This document shows, piece by piece, positions 46,421 to 56,498 of a stretch of 64,000 nucleotides of DNA. The notes below the pieces were generated by a model. That model did not search any database and had not been told where the DNA came from. It was given only the letters and a program-made list of their open reading frames with translations. Position 1 is the first letter of the stretch; each line of letters begins with the position of its first letter. The position numbers were made by a program, and so were the translations under genes. Where the stretch lies: assembly GCA_964036295.1 (NCBI GenBank), contig OZ038462.1:18791264-18855263 (forward strand), in the 5' to 3' direction. The DNA comes from Plumapathes pennacea (Eukaryota > Cnidaria > Anthozoa > Antipatharia > Myriopathidae).

Positions 46421-48313
46421 TGTTTACTCAGAGAAAGCTCTCGTCCAGAGAGTTCACATGAAATTCTAACATTTAAGCACACGAGGGATTAAAAAAGGCA
46501 ACTCAAGACAAAGAAAAAGAGGAGACAATCGACTGTCTTTATTGTAGTTGAAACGACCGGCCAATACAAGCATAGATAAAACTTTCAAGTGCTGTAATGA
46601 ACGTTCTTATGTTCAAAACTTTGAACTGAGGTATCTCAATATTTGACAAACTGAACTAAGAAGTATGACATGTTTATTTATTTAGGGATAAGTGCACAAA
46701 CTTTTGCAGATCGTTGCCAAGGAATGGTCGCGTGATAATCCATACGCCTACCTATATGACGTCTCTATCGACGCGCTTTCTTCATACAATAGAAATGTGA
46801 TGTCATCGCCGCGCGCGCGCTTGAATGTCAGTGCTATAATAAACACGCTGATGATCACATTGGCTCAGTGTCAGATACCGGATTAGTTCAAAATCGTCCA
46901 GCAATTTTGGAAGCGCGCTGCGACAGAAGGCAGCTTTACCGAAGAATGGCGTTTGAACTGCAAGGTAAAGTTACTCAGCATCCGAGAATCTGTAGATCAT
47001 TTTTTAACTAACAGCTGGAAATGCCGTGAAACGCGGTTAAAACTGAGCTCTAACTCGTGCTTCACGACGCATTGTAAGTGAAACAGCGCGGGTGGCAAAC
47101 GCAAGCGTATTCGTGCCGCTACTAATGGCCCCTTATTGTTATTTGTTGCGTCTGCGCTTGTACATTACGCCGGGTAAATCACGAAATTCGTCGGTATATG
47201 TACTGCCTTGTTTACGTTTGACATGTGAACATCATTTGCGTTTGCACATCTTTCGTTACTTTGTGAGCGTTTGCGTGTTTCGTTTACACCGTGAGCCAGC
47301 AGTCAGAAGATCCCATATATTACAATCGACTGTGGTGGAAAAGCGCCACTTAAGAAAACACTCTCGAATAGTATCAACTGAGTTTTTTAAGGGTTTTCCT
47401 TCCATGGCACAATCCCTGCGTTCATGTCCAAGAAGAGCGGAAGTGACGTAGGGCGAGCAGAAGCATTTCCAGCACGTATACGCTACACAATTTCCTCGTC
47501 TGATTTCTTGATGGTTTTCCTTCCTTCCGATAAATCGGGTGATATAGATCAAGGAACGGTATGGTGAGCCGTTAAAGTAGCAAAGACCGGAAACTTTGAA
47601 GTATTTGAAGTAGTTAAGAACTGAGCAGAGGAAGAAGGTGCGACACGGCAAAAGTTCAGTTAAACTCAAGAGTTGACTGATTAGCGGGGCGAATGGTACA
47701 TACCACCAGATCGTCGTTAAACTAATTATGAATCCGATCTTCATTTACTGCGGTCAAACCACAGCCGTCACCGAATTCTCGTACCGTGTCAACAGTAAAC
47801 GTGATTTTGGGGTATAGGAGGCTTTGACGAAATATCTCGATGTTCTCGTTTATTCCGTATTAGTGTCACTCATTAATAGAAAACCCCAGTTCGGGATTCT
47901 TCCTTTCGTTACGCTGATGCTGAGGACTCACCTCGTCAATGACGTCTAGTTGACAGCGCATGACGTCAGAGCACTTGTGGTCGCTGGGTTATCTCTGTGA
48001 TCAGCAGAGCTTTTTAGGGAGGTGTTGATCAAAAGGCAACAGAACTAATTGAGTACTGAATGAATTCCAGTGTTAAGCACGCAAAGCCTTCCATGCAAGG
48101 GGAAGCTGACTAGCTGGAGCATTGTTTGGAAAACACTTCATTGTTGGCTGGGCAATGAGTCGCGCCGGAATAAATTAATCGCCGCACGGTCGAATTCAGC
48201 TCAGAGAGCCGTCGTGCGAGACGAGGAAGTCATAGTCCAAATTCAAAGCGTTTGGTCGGTTAAGGAGCTGAGCAAGTATATTTCTTCGAACCGTTTGGCC
48301 GTTTCTTCTTTAG

Positions 48314-48438
48314 CTCTGGGGGACAGCCAAGTCCACAGACCGACCCTTCGCCAATGGCCTGTTAGAAGGGGGAAGCGGCTGCGGTCGAACGGCTTTGAAT
48401 AACGGAGTCCCTGCGACCTCCCTTAACGCTGATAACGG
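48314..48438 (+). other. Candidate internal exon
   Basis: The borders are TTTCTTCTTTAG| and GG|GTATGT. The frame (LWGTAKSTDRPFANGLLE, then ALNNGVPATSLNADNG) is open for its whole length and starts directly after an in-frame TAG, as expected of an exon. The neighbouring frame is also open, which weakens the case. Confidence 0.2.
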
Positions 48439-48771
48439 GTATGTGCGTCATTTATATTTTGAACTCTAATGTCATAACGCCTACAGCATTGAGTTTAAGC
48501 AAGCCGGAGTTTGTCTGGTGAGTGTGTTTGTTAGTCCTCTCTCCCTGGTAACTACAACATGCATCGTGCTTTTCATAATGAGACGAGCGCGATACTCCAC
48601 ACTGACATCTCAGAACTTCGGCCTTATTCAGTCACAATGTGAATTATGACAATTTGATTGCAATTTGCGTGGCCAATTATCTCTCTCATCTATGCGTTTT
48701 GTTATCCTGATTATCCGGGTTCTGTTAAACAACAGTAGTGAGTGACAACAATGAAAATAAGAATTTCATAG

Positions 48772-48939
48772 GCTGAGGATCTTAACGACGAACGGACAGT
48801 CGGTAACTGGCTGGCAAAGGCAAAATGGGCTCAAAGCAGAAAACTGAGCTCAAGACTCCTTAACTATCAAATAGATCTTTCTGACGGTGCGGTGAGACCT
48901 ATCAAACGAAACTTATTATTTATAAATAGTACGTTTTAA
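48772..48939 (+). other. Candidate terminal exon
   Basis: After GAATTTCATAG there is an open stretch of 55 codons to TAA, starting AEDLNDERTVGNWLAKAKWA. A different frame would join the candidate exon at 48314-48438 but ends after about 24 codons. The unresolved frame makes this weak. Confidence 0.2.
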
Positions 48940-49873
48940 TTCAAATTCTTGCGCATATTGTTGAGTGTAGTTGATGACTTTTGCACAATGGCATCAAAAA
49001 AGGTCCGAGTTCGGTCTAAAGCATGCTCAGCGACGGCTAAAACACGGCAAGGCTTCATCAGGTGCTAGTTTGCGCGCAGATCGGCTACGTGGTAAATTGA
49101 CAAGGTGGAAGTTATAAAAAACATACGACTGCTAAAAATAACACAATAGCATTTGAATGCCACGTGCGTGCACGCAGGTATAGTGCACAGCAGTAATCAC
49201 GCGAATACTCAAGTTTGATCCCCGAGTCGCACTTGTGATTTTAACGACAATAACATCGACATTGGCAGCTTTTCAAGTGCAAACGGCGCTTTATCGTACC
49301 GACAAGCATGTCGGCGAGTTGCTATCAAACATCGTTTTTCTACGCATGCTTAGTCAGAGCGCCAACTTACGCCAACCCGGTCGCGCCAATTTCTCTTTCG
49401 GTTTCTCACCAGCCACATATAATACAGTAAAAATAACTTTGCTTTTGATGCGGCCTTGTTCAGATGAAAGTTGAGTTTAAAACTACATTAGTTCTCATTA
49501 CATCACCATTCACTCATACACTTTTTTGTGCCTACTGCGCTTGCGCAAAGTAGACACTATGCTATCGAGTGTTATGACCCATCAAATATTTCCTCCCGCG
49601 CGTGATTGGTAGAATCGTGACACGTGACCAAATAATGTCCGCTCGTGAACTGAAGTTATCAGCGAATAATCCCCGCCTGGCGAACTAACACTGTTTATTG
49701 ACAATATCCGAACACAGTTCTATTTGTTTAGTCACAAAAATCAGTACAAGATGACTACTGAGGAGGACATCAATTTATTAGTCAAAAAGCAGTTCCAGAG
49801 AGCACTAAAAAGCTTCACAGTTTCCGCGCCGTTATTTGCGCTGCGAGAGGAAATATTTGAAGGATAATAAAGA

Positions 49874-50039
49874 CAATAAACTACTTTTGGCTTCGGAAAT
49901 ATGCACAGATAATTGTCCTTGGACATTATCTGTTCCTCGAAGCTCACCGTTGCCCTCGTGCTTTGCTCTCGCTTCTCGGAACAGATAATATTCTCGGACA
50001 ATTATCCGTGCATATTTTCTCGTCAAAAGTAGTTTATTG
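49874..50039. mobile_element. Palindromic MITE, 166 bp
   Basis: Outer arms CAATAAACTACTTTTG and CAAAAGTAGTTTATTG are exact complements. Pairing continues with interruptions through ATATGCACAGATAATTGTCC against GGACAATTATCCGTGCATAT, and GAACAGATAAT against ATTATCTGTTC. There is no coding capacity. Confidence 0.7.
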
Positions 50040-51158
50040 TTTATATGTAAACAAATGTAAGTTTTAAATTTGTAAGAGTACAATGGATAAGTCGGAACCA
50101 ATCAAAATAGAGAACAGTTATCGCATTCTTATGGAACTTTCGCCCGCTCCTGCAATCCAATCAAAACAGAGGCGGCAAACAACAGAAAATGCGAAAACCT
50201 TAGACCTGGAAGTTTTTTGTCAAATTCTTCACTTTGGACGGCTTCTTGTGTTGAAAGTTGTAAGCTGCCGGAATTTCTAATCTAATACCTTTGTTGAGTG
50301 AGCGAGTAGATGTAATTGCAAGAGTAAAACCAAATGCTGGGTGGTGCAATGTAACCCTATTTACAAGTAACGCTATTTTAAGTCCAAACTATTATTAACC
50401 ATAGCGACAATATAACGAATATTTTGGTCGTTTTCCCACAATTCTCGATACAACGAATCCCCGATTTAACGAACGCATTTTCCCAGTCCCTTGGCACTTA
50501 GGCCCTGTTTAAAGACTTGATCACGCAGTTTATAGCCTTTGTCTGATACAGTGGAAGTTGGATGTTACTTTTTGTAGTAGTTTGAGACAAATTCGTGCGA
50601 CACATGCAGTGAGTACAAACATTTTATTTTCCTGCTTTGTGGCGGCAACATTTCCCATCGTATGTTTAGCTCTTCTTCCGATAAATCTGGTGATTTAGAC
50701 CAAGAAACAAGGGGTGTGTCGTTGACTTCCATACAGAAGTAGCAATTAAGCCCGCAGAACGTTGACAGTACGTATATATTTAAATGGTGTACACAATGTA
50801 TGCACACTTCCATATTAAATTGAAAATGAAAATTCCATACCATTTTTCCAAATTAAAATTCTGTTATGCAAAGTGTCATGTCCAAACCTAGTGAATACTT
50901 CAGTTTAAACAAAATGTTTTTCAATTAATTTACAATAAAAATATTTACAAGTTCTTTTATGTACAAGTCAGTTAAATAAAGAAAGAGAAACAATATTCAA
51001 AGAATAAAGGACAGTTGTAGACACGTAAGCAATTATACAAAGACAAAAATGTGCAAGTTAAGTGTGTATATCTCTAAACAGAATGTCATTATTTTGTACA
51101 AACTTGAAAATATGAAACATTTCCCCTCAGAGAAAAGTATACTCTTTTTACAGTTGAC
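50040..51158. other. Intergenic, probable 3' UTR of the 305-aa gene
   Basis: No separate gene is supported. TTTATT at about 50613-50618 is a possible minus-strand AATAAA. The segment 50640-50745 shares a short stretch (CTTCCGATAAATC, then GGTGAT and TAGA) with 47520-47590 on the same strand. Confidence 0.4.
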
Positions 51159-52076
51159 TTAGGCATTTTCAGGATGCATTTTCCGCTTGATAGGCCAGCA
51201 AATGGCGTCATCGTTGACGTCAAGAATCTTGGTCACCCTTGCAGCCCCACCTTCACACAAGTAATGCTCAAAGTATTTCTCGTCAAGGAAGTGGACCAAC
51301 CTTTCCCTCTGGTCTCCACTAGAACACTGATTTGCTATCCACTGAGCGGTTCGCCTGCTAATGAGGCCTAGCACATGCTCCTCCCACAAGTGTGTAGTCT
51401 TTGTGCTAGTCACACCCCGTTCTTTCTCCTGAATCACCTTGCCAGCGCTAAACCGTTTCCTTGTGTGAAGAACCTCGCGCGAGATTTGAGGATCTGTGGG
51501 TAAACATGGCCGGTGTTTCGTCGCAAATGCTGTAGGCTTCTTCTTACGAACGCCATGTTCATTGCTGTTGCGAATCTTTGTCGGTTCCACTCGGTACATT
51601 TCCGTCATGTCTACATCACGAAACGAGACTTTAGGGCCCCGTTTATCTTCTAAGCGATAAAACATCACGTCCTCATCAAACCTGAGCGGAAGAAGATATT
51701 TAGGCCAGCCAGCCTTTCGTTCACGAAGACTTTTTTGTATGTCTGTATTTCTTTGTACGGTTGTGTTCTTTGAATGATCCGTGTAGTCCACTGTCCTTCG
51801 GTCTACGTAGGTTTTCACGAAGGTCCCAATGTCCATCGGATTCTGATCAGAACTGGTTGTTTGCTTCTGAGGAATATCCGTTTTTTCGGATGTTTTGTGG
51901 GGTTTTGCCTGAGAACTGGCCTCGTCTGTAGCATTTCTACTCCTGGGAACTGCGTCTGTAGGCCCATTTGCACTAGCCTCGCGATTAGATTCAAGATTTT
52001 TCCACTGATATCTTCTGAGATTGTTTGCGTTGAGGTTGTCAATAGCCAATCCATTCATTTTCCTGGTCGGCAACAT
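51159..52076 (-). CDS. Unrecognised single-exon gene, 305-aa basic protein
   Basis: The 305-codon intronless frame is clearly protein-like. The first 110 residues are polar and probably disordered (many S, T, N, Q, K), then comes a more ordered part, WPKYLLPLRFDEDVMFYRLE (about 123-142). A basic linker, HGVRKKKPTAFATKHRP, follows. The last 75 residues look globular: GLISRRTAQWIANQC, RERLVHFLDEKYFEHYLCEG and RVTKILDVNDDAICWPIKRK. There is no signal peptide or membrane segment. A start at 52076 gives a reasonable context (GCCATGT), and an alternative methionine lies seven codons in. I do not recognise the family and give no function. The C-terminal block is the best seed for a homology search. 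Confidence 0.72.
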   Translation of the reverse strand: MLPTRKMNGLAIDNLNANNLRRYQWKNLESNREASANGPTDAVPRSRNATDEASSQAKPHKTSEKTDIPQKQTTSSDQNPMDIGTFVKTYVDRRTVDYTDHSKNTTVQRNTDIQKSLRERKAGWPKYLLPLRFDEDVMFYRLEDKRGPKVSFRDVDMTEMYRVEPTKIRNSNEHGVRKKKPTAFATKHRPCLPTDPQISREVLHTRKRFSAGKVIQEKERGVTSTKTTHLWEEHVLGLISRRTAQWIANQCSSGDQRERLVHFLDEKYFEHYLCEGGAARVTKILDVNDDAICWPIKRKMHPENA

Positions 52077-53035
52077 GGCTACGTTTTAAGCCGGGCACGC
52101 AATGAGAATTGTCAAGATAAGTTGTCCGTCTTTTGTAATCTTATTTTACAGATAAGACCCATGCATTCGTAAACCTACGCACCCCGCTCTCAAAATCTCC
52201 TTGTAAAATTTTGCTCAATACACGTTGCTAAGCGCTGTACACCTGGTTTCGATAAACAATAACTCAAAAATAGCTTTCACCACAGAAACACATTTCTCAC
52301 TTGACCAATCGAATAGCAAGCCAATCTTTTAGCAATTAGTTTTGATTTTGTTTTCCTGTGTTTTTCCCGCGTAATTGTAAAATAAATTTCTTTCAAATGC
52401 CCTGAAACGTTAACACCTAAGCTTATATTGCAAAGTAAACCGACAAATCGCAAATAAAAATGAACTAAGCCTGCTTTCGTGAGGAGCATTGCATCACCGA
52501 GAATGTTTTGCGGTTGTGGTATTTTTCTTTCATATCTAAAGCATTTTTTGTTTTATTTATGTTCCATATTTAAGCGAGACGCGCACTACCGATCCATCAT
52601 GGAGCTGAAATGCTGTGCTAACGACATTTTTAATTGCATAAGGGCGGAAATAAAAACTAAATGAAAAAACGACCATTTGTCAAGTATGATTTCTTTGTTC
52701 GTCTAAAGTGATTTTAATAGCTTGTTTATTAAATTATACTTCCGTCACAGCGAGGTTTGCTCGAACAAAATTATTTCGATTAGCGTTCTATAAATATTAC
52801 TTGACGAATCTAATTCTATAAAAACATTATATTAATTTTTTTTTTCATTCTAAAAGCCGAACGAAAAACATATAGATGGTCGCTGTTGAATTAGCATAAT
52901 AAATTGTATTTTAGTTGGGAAAACCACAGCTAGGAAACCCCATCAGCAGAAAAAGCCACGCTCACAGTCATGCGCAGTAGGGGAGGCGGAGAGGATTTGG
53001 CGCTTGGGTCACTTGATGATGAACCTTGGCGGGCA
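52077..53035. other. Upstream flank of the 305-aa gene
   Basis: AT-rich, with no coding sequence supported. The first 100 bases should contain the 5' UTR and promoter of the minus-strand gene. No clear motif is visible. Confidence 0.4.
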
Positions 53036-53275
53036 GGGCCCGGTTTTTCAAAGCAAGATTAGGCTAATCCTGGATTAGGTCTAAACTTTCTTGTCATTTT
53101 TTAGCCTGAAAACGTGAAAGTTTCGTCCACAACGACTTTCTTGATAACGCTTTAAGCTGGAACAAGCTTTCTAATCCATCTTCGAGCAAAATCCAGCAGT
53201 TTAGTGGCAGAGAGGTCGAGAAGAAGAATTTCGAATTTCTGGATTAGCTTAATCGACTTTCGAAAAACCGGGCCC
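53036..53275. mobile_element. MITE with GGGCCCGGTTTTTC termini, 240 bp
   Basis: GGGCCCGGTTTTTC (53036-53049) is exactly complementary to GAAAAACCGGGCCC (53262-53275). Just inside, TAATCCTGGATTAG pairs with CTGGATTAGCTTAAT-type sequence. The interior has no coding capacity. A partial relative is at 30565. Confidence 0.75.
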
Positions 53276-53916
53276 AGAATGGAGAATTGCTGCTTTAGAG
53301 ATATCTCAGCAGAGATATTTACTTGACAGATAATTTTTTCGGGTATTAAAAAGTACTACTTTTTTTATGTAAGTAGCTTATTTCGGATTCGTAGACGGTC
53401 AAATGAACGCGAAGTGGATGACATTTTAAAAATCTGAATTCATGCACAAGAAACTAAGTGTTCGACCACACGTGTCTTGTATTTTCAAGGTTTTGAAATC
53501 TCTGGTAATTAGTTTGGTGTTTTTTGGGGTGCAACTCTGAAACTTAGCTGTCATTACTGACAAATTTAGTGCCACTGGTCTAAAATGCCCCCTCCCCGGC
53601 AATTCGGCCCAGGCCAAAATGTCTCCCTGGCATTTCAGCTCAGGCCAGACTATACCGGGGCCGATCATTCCAGACTCCTAGGTCATGTTAGTCCGGGTAT
53701 GACTTCACATTTGTTTGCTTGACAATTTCTTTTTTCGCTGATAATTATTACAAGTCATATTTGCATCCGATTTACTTCAGTCCCAACAGTAATATACGAT
53801 AAACCATAGCGCAGTTTTTGATGAATGCTCTGAAACTAATACGCGACACTTTTTCGGCGAGAGAGGACCGCAGAGAGTTATGACATCTACGAGTGTTGCA
53901 TTCGAAAGTTCTGGGC
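53276..53916. other. Gene-free stretch
   Basis: No coding sequence. At 53590-53660 there is a short direct duplication: CAATTCGGCCCAGGCCAAAA and CATTTCAGCTCAGGCCAGAC, about 45 bp apart. Confidence 0.4.
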
Positions 53917-54041
53917 CGGCTTGGTTGCATAAAACGCTAAACGCAAGGGACTAGGTGTTAATAACAACGGTATTAAGTTATTCCTAGTGCTATAATTCAA
54001 GTCTATTTCCGAGCGCAGTAGCGTTTCATGCAACCGAGCCG
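53917..54041. mobile_element. Small MITE, 125 bp
   Basis: CGGCTTGGTTGCATAAAACG plus CTA (53917-53939) is complementary to 54019-54041 (TAGCGTTTCATGCAACCGAG plus CCG) at 21 of 23 positions. The interior is AT-rich without a frame. Confidence 0.7.
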
Positions 54042-54069
54042 AGGAGATAGAATAAGTTACATTGCTCTA

Positions 54070-54160
54070 GGACGTTGAACATTGCTATTAGAATGTACTC
54101 CGCATTGAGAGCTTTCATTTGAGTGATTACACTGACTTTACAGTCATGTGACAAAGTTCA
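54070..54160 (-). repeat. Single unit of the ~90-bp repeat family
   Basis: GAACATTGCTATTAGAATGT, then ACTCCGCATTGAGAGCTTTC and ATTTGAGTGATTACACTGAC, complement the unit seen at 26530-26785. Confidence 0.5.
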
Positions 54161-54185
54161 AGGTTCTGGACGTTTTCTAGGTTGA

Positions 54186-56498
54186 GTAAAACTTGCTCTT
54201 TTTTACTGAGTACGCAAAGTTTCCAAAAGCGGGCCTTACAGAACACTATGTCACTCCTTTCTCCCGACGTTACACTATGCCCCAAAATATTTCTTTGCTT
54301 TTCTCGATTTAGTTGAAAGCCGCATGCTTTCGCACTTAGTTACAAACCAGGCTGGTTTCCACAGTGATTTGAAACCGTTCTATTTCTAGCAGTTAGCGTT
54401 AGACCAATCAGATAACGGTTTAGAAAAGAGCATGCTGGCCATTCACGGAGTGTAACCAGGCAACAAAAGAAAGATTATATGAGTTTTCACAGCGAATGGT
54501 CCCTTATAAACTGGATAATCAAACATTTGAGTCGAAAGAAGTTGTCAGAGGGACTTGTAATTATAATCATTATAATTTCTGCGCAATATCAAGAAAGGGC
54601 GAGCGGGACAACTGCATCAGGTGATACGTGCTTACTGCATGGATTCATCGCCTCTAAAAATCTTGTATATGATAACAACACGTTTATTCAGCTGAGTTGG
54701 AAGGAAACACAATTTAACATTGCGATCGGCATATATTTAATAAAAATACTTATCAGTGTAAAAGTTGTTTGGCACAACCATCAAAAACAACGAGAATCTA
54801 TTAACGTCCCGAATGAATGTTCGGAAAGAAACGTCTCTTTTTTAATAGTTGACAACAAAATCATTTCCTTTTGTGCGCACCACCTGGCCTCGCATAATGA
54901 CAACCTGTCTTATTGTGTTCCTTTGTATTCTAGGCTGTGTTGGTGTTTCTCGCAAGGCAAAAAGAAAGGGTATCGTGGCGGAGAAAGAAGTTTAGTGTTA
55001 AACCGTATATAGATATCGGATGTTTCATTCGAGCAACACTAATAAACCAGCATAAAACAAGTTCTACCGGATTAATAGACAAATTCTAAAAAAAATCGAT
55101 GAGGCCTGATGAAGCAAGCTTTCAAATGCCCGGATGATAATTCACAGCTCTTTATAACTCGAAGCCGAACTACTCAAAATTAAAATTGCCATTTTTTCCT
55201 GGAAGGCACGCGCCATTTTAATATTCTTGGCTAACAAGCGATGGTAATGTGTCCTCGTTACTGTCTTCAAGAAGTCAGTTGAACTTTCTATCTGGGAAGT
55301 CATGAATAATGCAGGTGGCAATGAAGGTTTACCTGGCTGCCGCACAAGATAAAATCATTCGTAATTACATCTTAGACCTTCCTTGTTTCATAATTTATGA
55401 CGCTGATTATGTCGATGGTATTTTTTCCTCGCCGCCATCTGCCGGCCTGCCTAATTGGCCAGTCATATTCACCGTCCATTCAACAACTTGCCTTCTTTGG
55501 TTTGTAGGCACACCTGCTTCTTACATTAGACAAACAAAAGTGAAGCCCTCGTTTTTTTTTCTTTTTCTTTTTTTTTTTTTTGTGACGGTTGGCACTTTGT
55601 TGAACCAGGACAAACCTATTTGTGAACGAGGAAATGGCATTTCTAATACAAAAATGCGCAGAGCGAACGTTATAGTTTGCGTGCTGTTTTGCATGGAGTG
55701 CAGATTTGCGGCAATTTATTATATCATAGGAAACTTCGAATTTGGTCAAAGGATTTTGTGAATTGGTGATGCAACCGCATGACCAGTTCCCGCGCGGTGA
55801 TTGGCTCAATTTTTAAAAAGTGTTTAGTTCTTTTGTAAATTGAGTGAAACATCGAATGTTAATAAACTTCAGTATTTTGTTTTCTTGCATCATCGCACCG
55901 GGAACACACCGGCAGTATCCTCATCGAAAGAAAGTCAGTTTGCACAGAAAAAGAACTTCGGAAACAGAAGGATTTTTTCGCCCAGCTGTCCTTGCAGTTG
56001 CCAGTTCGTCGCGCGGGTCGCGCGGAAGCGGGGAAAGACAAATCCGATATTCATAAATACTACTCCTCGAACCATGCATGACGTTTAAGACAATGTTAGC
56101 CCCATCTGGCATTTAATTCCTTCTGCGACGCCGTTTCTGTGGTTTAAGTTTCAAGGCGACAATTACCGAATCAAGTTATTTATGTTATGTGGTGCGCCGT
56201 TCGGACAAGCCGACTCGCTTGAAGCAAAACGGGCCATTTCATTCATTCAAGCCGCGTCAGATAAACGGATCTCACAATTTTGGAACACTTTATCAATTAA
56301 CTAATATCCCGAGACTTTAAATTACGGTGCGGATCGCTTCAGACACGAACAAACCCGCGCGTGCCGTCCAAGATTTCAGCTGTCGTGAATTTCAAACTGT
56401 TGTGACTTGGCCGCGAACTGTTCTCATCTGTGATGACGATGAACGTCCACTTATTTCACGCTCCTCGTTGTTTTCAAGGGCCTTCTCTTGCACATCAG
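54186..56498. other. Gene-free stretch
   Basis: Frames of 177 codons (54479-55012) and 150 codons (55309-55761) are present but span simple sequence, have no domain and are not bounded by good splice sites. I do not support them. The last few hundred bases are more GC-rich and could include the promoter of the next gene. Confidence 0.35.

Larger units (their letters stand above)
46421..49873. other. Mostly non-coding; weak candidate exons
   Basis: No recognised gene. Three short stretches have splice-like borders and coding-like composition: ATGGCGTTTGAACTGCAAG|GTAAAG at 46946-46964, 48314-48438 and 48772-48939. A 110-codon frame (48070-48402) overlaps the second in another frame. A 162-codon minus-strand frame (47256-47744) shows no domain. 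None is supported well enough to call a gene. Confidence 0.3.

Noticed and set aside
47256-47744. 162-codon minus-strand frame
   Set aside because: No domain was found. The only notable part is the short shared segment reported separately.
54479-55012. 177-codon plus-strand frame
   Set aside because: It contains an isoleucine run from an ATT microsatellite and no conserved motif, and there are no splice sites to extend it.
55309-55761. 150-codon plus-strand frame
   Set aside because: It is carried through a long T-run (poly-F) and shows no domain.
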